Notes: a model not told the origin generated them from the sequence alone. Counted from the first letter of the stretch, positions 38,732 through 48,111 are shown. The stretch: DNA of 62,000 nucleotides from Symbiodinium natans (GCA_905221605.1 CAJNDS010000003.1:812246-874245), one strand, 5' to 3'. Translations and numbers: made by a program.

Positions 38732-41700
38732 CTAAGAAGGTGTTCCTACAAGACCTAACGTGACTTTCGCAGCACGCAAAAGAGCTCTACCCAGTTTAGT
38801 CGGATAGATACCTGTTTCTTCGACACTAGCAAGTGAAACATGCTGATGACTTTTGTCACAGGGCTTTCCAGAGAAGATTTCACTCCACTCCTCTCGGTTT
38901 GTAGCAAAGAACCACCGCTTAAAGACCCCGTCGAAGGCACAACGGTCCACAACCCTTCCAAAGTTCAGACCAAGGCGCTTCTTTTCTTTCAGATAACTTT
39001 CCTCCTTCCAAAGACCACAGTTCTTTGGCCATTCCTGGGTAACCAGGATCTCTTTGCAGCGGTCCTCCAGAAGTCGTCCTAAAGCTTTCCAAGATGCAAC
39101 ATGCTTCTTGACCTGCTCTCGCCACCGATGTCGAAACTTCGGTCGATGCCAGTTCTTAAAGCGGTAGCTACATCCAGCGGTACACGGGGAAGCTATGTGG
39201 ACATAGATCTGGGGCGGTTTCCTACTCAACAGACACAGCAAGACCTCTCCTAGAAACATTTGAGTACTCTTGCTTAAGAAGTCTTCTTTCTCAGTTATGC
39301 CTATATATGCTACTCGGTCACGAGCACACGCTCGGCACAACGCACTGTCCGTTGAACAAAACACCTCGATCACAAGCAGAGGAACAGATCCCAACGCAAG
39401 GTCTCTTGCCACTGGCTCGTACTTCGCCAGGTTTGTCGGGATTTTCTCAAGCTTTTCACATACTTCTTCAAGTTCTTCCATTCGTTCACGAAGGTGTTCA
39501 GGAACTACAAGACCCTGAAGGTCTTCTTCACACACTCTTTCCAGCCCACACGCAACCAGCAAATGCTCAAGCAACAACTCCTCAGGAGATTTCGTCAGTC
39601 CATCGGCTGGATTCCGTTCTCCACTGATGAAGCTTAGAATCAGCCTTTCCAGGTGGACTAGCTCTTGAAGATAGCGATGACGAAGCTCCAGGTGCCGAAC
39701 ACGGCGTAACAACCCCGTCATTTTGCTAATCGACAAAGCGGCTTCCGAATCCGAAGCCAGGTGAATCGGAAACTCACCGGTCTCTCCTTTGGGCATTCCA
39801 TACAGGAGCGTTTCCATGAGCAAAGACAAGTACACCGACTCTTTGGCTGCCTCAGTCAGGGCTGCCAATTCGGCCTCCGCCGAACTCAACGCGGTCACCG
39901 ACTGTTTCCGCGAGAAAGTTTTGATCATGATGCCATGCCATTTCACAATAGCACCAGACACAGAGCAAATGTTCCATGACGCATCTACAAAGCCAGAGAG
40001 CCTGGTTTCCGAAGCGCAGCAAGGATACTCCAACGCTTCTGCCGAAAATCGCTGAAGGTACTCAGGCAAAGCCATTACCCAGCGAACCACGCGTCTCAAG
40101 CAAGCTTCTGCCTGGCTATCTGGGTCACTCTGATACCGGCCCAGAAATCCTACCGGGTAGGACAAATGCGGCAACGTCAGGCTTGCCCACATCAACTTAC
40201 CAAGCACACGTCTATAGCGTTCATACGCCTCAGTGCTGATAGGTGTTCCAGCCTCCTTCTTCCGGTACTCCCTCTCGAGGTTTCCCAGCACTGGTTTCAC
40301 ACCTTTTCCGCTAATGCCAAACTCTTCTCCAAGCGACTTCAAGTACCCCGGCTTCAGGCCAAAGAACACAGGCCCGTGCTCAGTGGTTCGGGCGATCACT
40401 CGACCCAAGAACTCGAGCTGCCCAGTCTTGCCAGGTTCTAGAAGCCCTGTCTGCTTCATTTTATAGATCTTCGCTAGCTTAGCATACAGATCCTTGGCAA
40501 CTGGCGGATTCTGGGAAAAGATGATGAGATCGTCAACATACACTAACACCAAGGTCAGCGCACCATCCTTCTCAAGCCGGTGATGCACAGTAGGGTCGGC
40601 AGTCTCACCAAACCCAAACTGCTTACGCAGCGTGCTTGTAAACTCTAGGTACCAGCTCAGTGGTCCTACTCTCAAGCCATTCATGGCTTTGTGTAGCTGC
40701 GCAAACAGCGGCTTGTTCTCCTCATCATACATCCCATTCGGAAACCGGATACACTCTACTCCTTGCACAGGCGCTTGCATGAAGGCAACGCTCACATCTG
40801 CTGACAACAAGGTGCCACCTCTGACAGCATGAATAGCAAGGACACCCCTCAAGGCTTCCAAAGACGTGGTGGGGGAATATATCCCATCAGCTAGAGGATT
40901 GGATCCAAATGCATAGTCTCTCACAACAAGACGAGCACGAACTCGTTCAGGGTTCGTGGCCGACGGTTTCGAAGTCAGAACCCACCTAGTCGTATGAATT
41001 CTCCGTGTAGCTCGTTTACGGGCCTCAGCTTCTCCTATAATCGTAGCTACACCAAAAGCATCAAGTTCTGAGAGCTCGAGTCTCATACCTTCTTCAAGAT
41101 GCTTACGAGGCAAAACCTTGCCAGAAACTTCGCAAACCGCATTGTCCGGGACATGGACCCAAATCTTCTTTCCACCAAACTTCATACGGAACCACTCTTT
41201 GACATTATCTCCCTTACGGATTTTTGTCGTTACTCTCAAGTCAGGCCCATCAAAGAGTTGCCTAAGGCCATGCTCATAGAGCCACGTCAGGCCCTCTTCC
41301 ATGGCATCGTCTTCTCCTGGATCCATAGGGGCGTCGAGGTCCTCAAGACCTACGCCTCCGGGAGGCTCAACCTCCATGCCTGTTTCTTCAGGCACGTCCG
41401 AAAAATCCGGAGAATACCCATCCAACTCTCCTTCTTCTTCCATTGCTTCAGGGCCCTCAAGAGCAGGTGGTTCGGTGCGTTCAACAGGAAACTCAAGACT
41501 TCCTTCAGGGATATTTGGGGAATCAAGCGGCGGACTCGGACCATCGATTGGAACATCGAACTTGATGGGTCTTTCAGGGTCTTCCTTATTACCTCGAAGG
41601 TCACGCAAAGCAGCTTTGTCAAACTCCACTGGATCTTTGGCACGAAAAGAGCTGAAGATTTCCAAACGAGGGGGCTTTCCAATACCTATTGGAACAAAGA

Positions 41701-44700
41701 CCCGAATCCCGGATCCATTAGCACCGTGAGGTCCTACATAGAGTGCCCTCACCAAGCGCTTTCCGCGGTGCTCTGGGTAGTCCTTCTGAGGCTTCCCAAA
41801 GCCCACAACCCCAAACTCACAGCTCTTCACTGGCTGAACTGTCGACCCACGCAGTCTCTCCAACGGCGTGCTGTGTTCCTTGGACACATGAAACAAGTTA
41901 TGCATCCTCACAGAGTACCTCATGGCCTCAACAAACAGATGGCTCCCTAGAGGCAACTTTTCACCTACACGCTCTTCTAAGCCCAGCCAAACAGACCAGA
42001 ACGCTTCTTTCACAAGGCAAACATGGCGTTCAACGATGCCCTTCGCTTGAGGTCTGTTTATCGCGAACGGGACCCAGTGCATTGACCTCCCCCCGAATGT
42101 CCGGTGTTTCGCTGCATTGCGGAAAACACTCTCGAGGAGATTTTCTTGGTCCCCGTGGACAACAATGTCCAATCCACTCAATCCCATTTCCGTAAAGGCT
42201 TTGCAAACCGATACAGCGGGCACTTCATCCTCAGGTCCTAAGACCACGGTATGTATGTACCCCGACACCACATGAACCATGAGAAGGAAACGAACATTCT
42301 TTCCGAAAAATCCAAAGTCGACTTGCAACTCTCCGGGTCCGTGGTGGTGTTTCATGTGCTTCCTACGAGCCGGCACTCTCCCTCTAGCGCTTTGACATGT
42401 GTCACAGCAACTAAGATAAGGTTGGTGGCCCTTATTTCGGTGCGCCTTCAGCCGCTCCGAGGTCAAATAGACCGGAACCTCAGGATCCAGAGCATCGCTC
42501 ACCACCTCCGGGGAACTCAGGGCACCCGGTTCACCTGAGGGAACATTCTCCACACGGGGTTTCTTTCGAACATCGGAGGGCCTAGGGGGTTCACTTCCGC
42601 TGGGTTTCGCAAGTTCAGCTTCCAACGGATCAGGAATCAACTCTTCCTCCGACTCCGAATTCACAACAACCGGGGTCGGCAAACCAGCAAGCATACGCAG
42701 GGCCTCAGAACGTGCCACGGCCTTCTTTTGCTCGGACCCCCGCAGGGACCCAAGCCCACACAAGGCCCACTTCTTCAAGGCACGCCAACGTTTCATCATT
42801 GGCCCTTTTGCTTCCTCGCCCGTAGGCTCAGCTTTCAACTCACAAGCAAGCACGCCACGCAAAAACAACAGGCGGCGCACAACACTCCAAGACCTACGTG
42901 GCACACGTCCTACCAAAGTTACACGCACAAACTTCAGCCTACTCCTACGGCGCACACTCAAAAGCTTCACGCACCTACGCAGCCAACCTCTGAAAACCAA
43001 ACCCAGAACCAACCCTAAAGCCAAGGCACTGCTTCCTTTCCATGAAGACCTGGGCACAGAGGGACAGTGTGCAGACCCATTCGCGGCAGGCAGGCTGCAC
43101 TCACAGTCACCTACCAAGCACTCAAACGCTCCTACCCTACCTCCTAATGCACACAGCCAGTCTCCTACTGCAAACAGCAGGGCTTTCAGACCTACTCCTA
43201 CCAATTTTGTGCATTGCGGCGAAGATCGGAGCAACTCATGCCCGGCTTTTAGGCCCTCAGGGCCCATACCCAAGCATATCAATCCATCTCGGAGCCAGAG
43301 TCTCCCACATCCGAATTGTCCATAGGTGGGTTTGGAACCACCATACTCGTCTCTGCCGGCGGGGTCAAAGGAGAAGCGCTCCCCGGACTTCCAATGCCAC
43401 CGACCATTGGCTCCATTGGGACCTCGGAACTCACGTCCATAGGGGTCCCAGGGGCACCGAATGCCTCCACGGGCGTCATCGGCGTCTCGACCTCCATTGG
43501 AACCTCGCCCGCAAGCTCCCTCAATGTATCTGGGTGCGGTGTCGATGGAGGAGGTAGAGGAGGCGGAGGTATAGGCAGGCTTGCTTCCATAGGCGTGCCT
43601 GGTGCCCAAGATGGAGGAGGTAGAGGAGGCGGAGTTAGAGGCATGCCTGCTTCCATAGGCGTGCCTGGTGCCGAAGATGGAGCATAGGAAAAGACGGACG
43701 GCGTAAGCGGGGAAGGAGGGCTGAACGGCAAGAAAGCCGGAGGCCCTGGTGGAAAAGCGGGGCCCGTCGACGATGATGGAGCCACCTCGGCTGTTGCAGC
43801 TCTCTTCATGTCGGCATGCAATCGAATCATTGCCTCGGCTTTTGCACGCGCTTGGTTGAGCAAAGCCCACCCCGAAGGAGGTGGAGCTGGGGCACTTTTG
43901 TGAAGAGGCGGGGCCGCGCCACCCGACGCGGATGGTGCAACATCCGGTATTATAGTTGGCGGTTGAGCAGCCAAAGTCACCCGGCGGTTGCTCTGGACGA
44001 GCACGTCCGCCAAAAGCGCTCTCAAGTCGGCAGCCGGCACACGCTCGACCTTGAGCTCGTTTGGCAGAATGCTTGCTAGCCCTGCCTCGAACAATTGGTA
44101 TTGGGCAGGATGGCACCGCAACTCTCGAATCGCCTCCAGGTACAGAAGGAATTTCTTCAAGGTGAGCTGGATGCCAACCTGATTGTTGCGCCAGTACCCC
44201 CTTTGCTCGCATGGAAGGTGCGGTTGGCGGATGGTAGCACTCACATCGGCGACTACCACCCCCATGGTGGTCAAAACATAGCCATACCTTGCATACTCTG
44301 CACGACGGTCGTGCTCCTCGACGAGGGTGTCCGTCAAAACCGACTGGTCCACCGTCGGAGCAGCAATGGCTCGCAGCTCGGCAATGAGCATAGGTTGCTT
44401 CACCGGAATGCCGCTTGTATTGATCACCAACTCCTGTGTCTCCAACTCCCCAAGGCAGGCTGGAATCCCCAACAGCCGTTCGACCGAGCCAGGGGTCGAG
44501 GTAAAAAGGTCGATGTTTTGGAGAAGCTGCCTCGAAAGAGACAGCTGACCTTCCTCCTCGAAACGGTGCGCAAGACGAGCAATCATGCTCGTCGAAAAGG
44601 CTTCCACCTGGGCCACACTCCCACTTTGGGAGTTCACAAGACAGAGCGGAGGCGAGGCTTCCGGAAGCTCCATCCTTTACAAGGTCCCTTACAAAGGCTC

Positions 44701-47014
44701 CAGGCTTTGAGCAAAACACTCCTAGAGCACACAACACCAGCAATGCTTTCAGAAACACTCCTGGCCAACGCAAGCTCCGAAAGGCACACTTCCTCTCTTC
44801 ACTCTGTCCCAACAAACACTCAGGCACACAAGCGCTGGGGTGCAAGTCACTCCTACGTCCTACACGCAAGACACTCCTACTCCTAATGCAAACACTCTGA
44901 GGCTGGAGCGGCACAGGCCCTACCCCTACGCACTCAAAACCCTTGTCTCCACAGCGTGTGTCCCTACTGGTTTGCTTCTCCAAAGACGTGTTGCTTGCAG
45001 ACTTAAGCAAAACAGCTGCGGCGGAACATAAAGCTTCAGCACAACATGCAGAGGGTGGGGTTTCCAGGTCTACTCCTACTTTTGCAACTGCAGCATGCTC
45101 ACATCCACTCAAACGCTCCTGTAAAACATGCTCATGCAGCTCGTGTTCCCCCACATGTTGCTTCACTGAAAATGCTCGCAGCAAAAACTTAAAAGGTGTC
45201 ACCTCCAATGCTCTTCCTACGTTGGGCGGTGCCTTCTTCTGCACCTTATCCACTTCCATCGCGTCGTCGTTCGGGCTCCACCCCGGCTTGGGTGAGTCCC
45301 CTTTGCTTCTTCTTCCTTTCGGCTTTGCCTTGGTAGGGCCAATCTCCTTAGCCAACGCCCACCAGCTCCTGGCTTCACGAACCAAAGGCACCCACATCGA
45401 GGAACCTCGTTCCGTCTGCTTCACCAAGCAGCTTGCTCCAGGCTCTGAGGTGAGCCAGGTACTCCATCCCGAAAGGGATGCTTGCCAAGAACTGACTACG
45501 TTGAAACCAATCTTGCAAACCAAGACCTGTTGAAGCACTACGGGCCCCAACTTCCCAAACTTCACCCGAATGTCAACCAACTTGACACATTCCATGGGCG
45601 TATCGCTAGCACTCATGAGCACAGGAAGAGGTCCCGAATGCTCCTTGACGACTTCGTAAAAACCCAACGCACTCTCTGACAACACGTGGCAGGTGGCTCC
45701 ACTATCAATGAGCCATGCGAAAGAGCTATTCCTAGAGGAGGACTGGTTCAGTCTCTCGATCTCTCCGTTCGTCATGGTGAGACGAGGGGGCTCAGCTTCA
45801 TTGGGCTCATTAGTTCTTGTCCCCGGACCCAAGCCACTCAGATGATGAGACCGCATTGCCATCACCTGATCAGACTGCTCGTCTTCCACAGCTCGGCCCT
45901 TGGGCTTTCCTTTGTTCTTTGGCTTCCCCTTGGGCTTTCCACCCTTTCCTTTGTCTGTCTTCCCTTTGCCTTTGCCCTTCCCTTTAGGGCTCTTCTCTCG
46001 ATTCTTGGAACCAGAAGGCTTTCCACCTTTCGGTTCATCCCTCTTCTTCCCTTTGCCAGAGCTCTTGTCGGGGCACTGCCAACTCATATGGCCTGATTTG
46101 CCACAGTTCCAGCAGAGGCCGCGCTCCCCAACTGCATTCAGCGAACCAGCATCACACAATCGGGTTTGCTCCTCGTAGAACCGGATGCTTTCAACCAGTT
46201 CCTCCCAGCTCCCAGACTTCCCATGCAGGACAACGTAATGCCTACACTCTGGGCTGACAGATTGAAGAAGAAGGGTTGAACGATCAGATGCTCCAAGCCT
46301 CAGTTCAGGGAACCGATGCAGCTTCTGGTCTACCTTCCCAAGCTCGTCCTCAAGGAAGCGGACGCAGTCAAGCGGTCGCTTGTACGAACTCGCCTTCGAA
46401 GTTAGGCGAAGGGCTTCATCTCTCACAGCAATGGCCTCCATGCGAGAGACAATGCTGAAGGTCTGGTGCATTTGACGCATCACCTCATAACCACAAGCAG
46501 CTTGTCCTTGACGCATCGACGTGCTTCTCACCAGTTCCATCCCACGTTCGAACTTCTGCAGACTTTGTTGCAGGTAGTAAAACAACCTTGCCGAACGCGA
46601 TGCTACCGGAACTGCCATGTCAGACTGCTTGATCTCACGGTCATGCGTCATTGCCTGGCGCAACTCATTGACATAGTTGTCGTCTATCAACGCCAGCCAG
46701 GAAGCAAGCACCTCGCACCACCGATGGTACTCCTCCAGCTCTCTCACACGCCCTTTTCCCATCGACACATTTTCGATGAGCGGCAATGCTGGCAGATACT
46801 TCTCTGCACGGTTACTTCCAACATGCAGGTTCTGTGATGGCGCCGGTGGAGGAGAAGCTCTTTGCCGTAGGACTTCCAGCAGCTGCTGCACTTGAAGCAC
46901 CCCCAAATGGGTTACAGCTGCAGACAATGCTTCCTGCTCACGTCTCCTTCTCTCGTCGGCCTCCATCTTTGCCACCAGAACTTGAAGTGTCTGTTGCTGA
47001 TTCTGCATCATCAT
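38732..47014 (-). CDS. Element B gag-pol frame (2760 codons)
   Basis: Domains in order are a Gln-rich, helical gag; a CCHC knuckle CWNCGKSGHMSWQC from C301; a Lys/Gly-rich linker; protease FAWLIDSGATCHVL with D437; about 900 codons overlapping the accessory ORF; pre-integrase HRNKGHQPYLSCCDTC; integrase D1566, D1622, E1662; RT YVDDLIIF with D2161/D2162; RNase H from GFVDASW (D2344); and a roughly 270-residue C-terminal domain. Integrase before RT marks Ty1/copia. The annotated ATG at 47014 is not the natural gag start: ATG 47211 (MADSGLSTPVPEDEDDEALF) sits just after the PBS, and one frameshift plus a TAG lie between. The middle part probably does not encode protein in this frame along its full length. 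Confidence 0.85.
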   Translation of the reverse strand: MMMQNQQQTLQVLVAKMEADERRRREQEALSAAVTHLGVLQVQQLLEVLRQRASPPPAPSQNLHVGSNRAEKYLPALPLIENVSMGKGRVRELEEYHRWCEVLASWLALIDDNYVNELRQAMTHDREIKQSDMAVPVASRSARLFYYLQQSLQKFERGMELVRSTSMRQGQAACGYEVMRQMHQTFSIVSRMEAIAVRDEALRLTSKASSYKRPLDCVRFLEDELGKVDQKLHRFPELRLGASDRSTLLLQSVSPECRHYVVLHGKSGSWEELVESIRFYEEQTRLCDAGSLNAVGERGLCWNCGKSGHMSWQCPDKSSGKGKKRDEPKGGKPSGSKNREKSPKGKGKGKGKTDKGKGGKPKGKPKNKGKPKGRAVEDEQSDQVMAMRSHHLSGLGPGTRTNEPNEAEPPRLTMTNGEIERLNQSSSRNSSFAWLIDSGATCHVLSESALGFYEVVKEHSGPLPVLMSASDTPMECVKLVDIRVKFGKLGPVVLQQVLVCKIGFNVVSSWQASLSGWSTWLTSEPGASCLVKQTERGSSMWVPLVREARSWWALAKEIGPTKAKPKGRRSKGDSPKPGWSPNDDAMEVDKVQKKAPPNVGRALEVTPFKFLLRAFSVKQHVGEHELHEHVLQERLSGCEHAAVAKVGVDLETPPSACCAEALCSAAAVLLKSASNTSLEKQTSRDTRCGDKGFECVGVGPVPLQPQSVCIRSRSVLRVGRRSDLHPSACVPECLLGQSEERKCAFRSLRWPGVFLKALLVLCALGVFCSKPGAFVRDLVKDGASGSLASALSCELPKWECGPGGSLFDEHDCSSCAPFRGGRSAVSFEAASPKHRPFYLDPWLGRTAVGDSSLPWGVGDTGVGDQYKRHSGEATYAHCRAASHCCSDGGPVGFDGHPRRGARPSCRVCKVWLCFDHHGGGSRRCECYHPPTAPSMRAKGVLAQQSGWHPAHLEEIPSVPGGDSRVAVPSCPIPIVRGRASKHSAKRAQGRACAGCRLESAFGGRARPEQPPGDFGCSTANYNTGCCTIRVGWRGPASSQKCPSSTSFGVGFAQPSACKSRGNDSIACRHEESCNSRGGSIIVDGPRFSTRASGFLAVQPSFPAYAVRLFLCSIFGTRHAYGSRHASNSASSTSSILGTRHAYGSKPAYTSASSTSSIDTAPRYIEGACGRGSNGGRDADDARGGIRCPWDPYGREFRGPNGANGRWHWKSGERFSFDPAGRDEYGGSKPTYGQFGCGRLWLRDGLICLGMGPEGLKAGHELLRSSPQCTKLVGVGLKALLFAVGDWLCALGGRVGAFECLVGDCECSLPAANGSAHCPSVPRSSWKGSSALALGLVLGLVFRGWLRRCVKLLSVRRRSRLKFVRVTLVGRVPRRSWSVVRRLLFLRGVLACELKAEPTGEEAKGPMMKRWRALKKWALCGLGSLRGSEQKKAVARSEALRMLAGLPTPVVVNSESEEELIPDPLEAELAKPSGSEPPRPSDVRKKPRVENVPSGEPGALSSPEVVSDALDPEVPVYLTSERLKAHRNKGHQPYLSCCDTCQSARGRVPARRKHMKHHHGPGELQVDFGFFGKNVRFLLMVHVVSGYIHTVVLGPEDEVPAVSVCKAFTEMGLSGLDIVVHGDQENLLESVFRNAAKHRTFGGRSMHWVPFAINRPQAKGIVERHVCLVKEAFWSVWLGLEERVGEKLPLGSHLFVEAMRYSVRMHNLFHVSKEHSTPLERLRGSTVQPVKSCEFGVVGFGKPQKDYPEHRGKRLVRALYVGPHGANGSGIRVFVPIGIGKPPRLEIFSSFRAKDPVEFDKAALRDLRGNKEDPERPIKFDVPIDGPSPPLDSPNIPEGSLEFPVERTEPPALEGPEAMEEEGELDGYSPDFSDVPEETGMEVEPPGGVGLEDLDAPMDPGEDDAMEEGLTWLYEHGLRQLFDGPDLRVTTKIRKGDNVKEWFRMKFGGKKIWVHVPDNAVCEVSGKVLPRKHLEEGMRLELSELDAFGVATIIGEAEARKRATRRIHTTRWVLTSKPSATNPERVRARLVVRDYAFGSNPLADGIYSPTTSLEALRGVLAIHAVRGGTLLSADVSVAFMQAPVQGVECIRFPNGMYDEENKPLFAQLHKAMNGLRVGPLSWYLEFTSTLRKQFGFGETADPTVHHRLEKDGALTLVLVYVDDLIIFSQNPPVAKDLYAKLAKIYKMKQTGLLEPGKTGQLEFLGRVIARTTEHGPVFFGLKPGYLKSLGEEFGISGKGVKPVLGNLEREYRKKEAGTPISTEAYERYRRVLGKLMWASLTLPHLSYPVGFLGRYQSDPDSQAEACLRRVVRWVMALPEYLQRFSAEALEYPCCASETRLSGFVDASWNICSVSGAIVKWHGIMIKTFSRKQSVTALSSAEAELAALTEAAKESVYLSLLMETLLYGMPKGETGEFPIHLASDSEAALSISKMTGLLRRVRHLELRHRYLQELVHLERLILSFISGERNPADGLTKSPEELLLEHLLVACGLERVCEEDLQGLVVPEHLRERMEELEEVCEKLEKIPTNLAKYEPVARDLALGSVPLLVIEVFCSTDSALCRACARDRVAYIGITEKEDFLSKSTQMFLGEVLLCLLSRKPPQIYVHIASPCTAGCSYRFKNWHRPKFRHRWREQVKKHVASWKALGRLLEDRCKEILVTQEWPKNCGLWKEESYLKEKKRLGLNFGRVVDRCAFDGVFKRWFFATNREEWSEIFSGKPCDKSHQHVSLASVEETGIYPTKLGRALLRAAKVTLGLVGTPS
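38735..39400 (-). CDS. Element B C-terminal domain after RNase H (part of gag-pol)
   Basis: It runs from VPLLVIEVFCSTDSALCRAC through YVHIASPCTAGCSYRF, ILVTQEWPKNCGLW and VDRCAFDG to CDKSHQHVSLASVEETGIYP. The first segment resembles a Rossmann-type SAM-binding start and SPCTAG sits where C5-methyltransferases have PPC, so a degenerate methyltransferase-like fold is possible. A relic with the same ending (CDHAHPHSK...ETQHYP) is at about 58061-58267. Such a domain is not part of classical copia. Confidence 0.45.
43279..44673 (-). CDS. Element B accessory ORF (464 codons), overlapping gag-pol in another frame
   Basis: It starts ATG at 44673 (MELPEASPPLCLVNSQSGSV). Residues 1-230 are helical and globular-looking, with a core LTDTLVEEHDRRAEYARYGY, LKKFLLYLEAIRELRCHPAQ and LASILPNELKVERVPAADLR that aligns with element A (22766-22400). 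Residues 240-464 are a Pro/Ser tail with repeats such as GTPMEA and PPPLPPPS, ending in acidic DSGSEMD. It lies between protease and integrase. The gag-pol frame remains open across it, so the region is overlapping or one frame is only passively open. The function is unknown; a second structural or assembly protein is one possibility. Confidence 0.65.
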   Translation of the reverse strand: MELPEASPPLCLVNSQSGSVAQVEAFSTSMIARLAHRFEEEGQLSLSRQLLQNIDLFTSTPGSVERLLGIPACLGELETQELVINTSGIPVKQPMLIAELRAIAAPTVDQSVLTDTLVEEHDRRAEYARYGYVLTTMGVVVADVSATIRQPHLPCEQRGYWRNNQVGIQLTLKKFLLYLEAIRELRCHPAQYQLFEAGLASILPNELKVERVPAADLRALLADVLVQSNRRVTLAAQPPTIIPDVAPSASGGAAPPLHKSAPAPPPSGWALLNQARAKAEAMIRLHADMKRAATAEVAPSSSTGPAFPPGPPAFLPFSPPSPLTPSVFSYAPSSAPGTPMEAGMPLTPPPLPPPSWAPGTPMEASLPIPPPPLPPPSTPHPDTLRELAGEVPMEVETPMTPVEAFGAPGTPMDVSSEVPMEPMVGGIGSPGSASPLTPPAETSMVVPNPPMDNSDVGDSGSEMD

Positions 47015-47211
47015 TTGCTAACTCTGCATCATCTGGACCATCATCTGCTGGAGTTGAGGGTCAAGTTCGACGACCGTGGGTCCTCCCGCTGGAGCAGAAG
47101 CGCCAGGGGGTTGTGTTGGCGGTTGTTGCCCGTCCTGAGCACCACCGGGCCAAACAAAGCTTCGTCGTCTTCGTCTTCAGGCACAGGGGTCGACAGCCCG
47201 GAGTCAGCCAT
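47015..47211 (-). pseudogene. Element B gag N-terminus, interrupted
   Basis: ATG 47211 gives MADSGLSTPVPEDEDDEALF. A frame change near 47140 leads to a Pro/Gln-rich piece (PPTQPPGASAPAGGPTVVEL, then PQLQQMMVQMMQ). A TAG then precedes the long frame beginning QMMMQNQQQ. The two lesions disable the gag start in this copy unless they are read through or are sequence errors. Confidence 0.6.
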
Positions 47212-47240
47212 GGCTTCTAGTTTCTACGAGTGCTACACAC

Positions 47241-47252
47241 GCTCTGCTACCA
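47241..47252 (-). other. Element B primer binding site
   Basis: Minus-strand TGGTAGCAGAGC directly abuts the LTR end. It starts TGG (complement of tRNA CCA) and differs from the common copia iMet site TGGTATCAGAGC by one base. Confidence 0.75.
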
Positions 47253-47646
47253 TGTGAAAACACAGCAGCAGCGCGCTGAACCCTCTTTTTTGCTTGCTTT
47301 AGGTGTAGTTGGGTAGGTCCCGAGAACTCCACTGACGTTTGAGTTTGTTTTGTGGCTGTGGAGAACACGTGGCAGAGCAGATTTTTTACCTGTGTGCACC
47401 GAGTTTTACTGACGAAGCCTCCGGCTTATGACTTTGACTCAAGTCGTGAGAAGTGCACAGTCACTTCTACAGCTTCCAGACACACATTCCTACAACTCAA
47501 GCACTCAAAAGGCTTTTCCACTTCAAGCAGCACTTCCATCGAGCCTCCAAGGCACAACTACGAAGTTCCTACAACTACACACACACAACTCTGAGCCAGC
47601 ATGCAGAACAACAAAGTTGACATGTCCTTAGACAGGAACTTTCACA
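47253..47646 (-). repeat. Element B 5' LTR (394 bp)
   Basis: Bounded by TGTGAAA at 47253 and TTTCACA ending at 47646 on the + strand, with the PBS next to it. The middle 159 bases (47292-47450) are inverted relative to the other LTR. Confidence 0.85.
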
Positions 47647-47905
47647 CTTACTGCAAGACTGAAGCAAGAATGAAGAGGGACCTACATCGACATCGTCGTG
47701 TTCTGAGCTTGAGCGAGGGCAGTGTTTTGCACTTGTTTTCCTTTTGTTGGGTTCGTTGCGTTTTCTGTATGGCGTTTTGTGGTTGCGCAGTCTCTGCTTG
47801 TCTCACTTTATCGCAATAGACCAGTCCACTGTGCTGATGTGGTAAGGTTTTCTTTCCAGTCTTGCAGATTCGCACTCCAGCAGAGCAGAAAGCGGGCACT
47901 GCCCG
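47647..47905. other. Spacer between elements B and C
   Basis: No gene is seen. It consists of G/T-rich DNA with several cttttg and gttttg words. Confidence 0.5.
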
Positions 47906-48111
47906 TGTGATCCCATCCTCGATGTGTAGGAACTTCGTTCTCAAGCTGAGTTTGAGCTCACAAGAGAGAATTCGTTTAGTTTGTGCACTTCGTGACTTTT
48001 GGCTCAAGTGGCTCTGACTGTGAAAAAGAGAGAGCTGTCCGCACTTGTGTGAGAGGTCAGGGTTCGTGCTTTCAAGGGAAAAGGTACCAGAGGGACCTTC
48101 GGTTTTTCACG
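47906..48111 (+). repeat. Element C 5' LTR (shortened)
   Basis: Starts tgtgatcccatcctcgatg and continues directly with tgtaggaacttcg, missing the 78 bases found at 57347-57424. The rest matches the 3' LTR with very few changes (ctcaagctgagtttgag versus ctgaagctgagtttaag). Confidence 0.85.

Larger units (their letters stand above)
30577..47646 (-). mobile_element. Ty1/copia-like retroelement B with split 3' LTR
   Basis: On the minus strand the order is 5' LTR (47646-47253), PBS (47252-47241), gag-PR, accessory ORF, INT-RT-RNase H with a C-terminal domain, a polypurine tract (ccaagcggggg, about 38627-38617), and the start of a 3' LTR at 38616. The rest of that LTR is found only at 30972-30577, after 7.6 kb of tandem repeats. 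LTR termini are inverted (TGTGAAA...TTTCACA). The flanking 5-mers I compared (gacta, cttac) do not form a target site duplication. The 8.3-kb coding frame is open, so the copy may be fairly young. Confidence 0.7.

Noticed and set aside
41099-41950. 283-codon + strand ORF
   Set aside because: It is antisense to the integrase-RT linker of element B; it has no motifs and appears because of composition.
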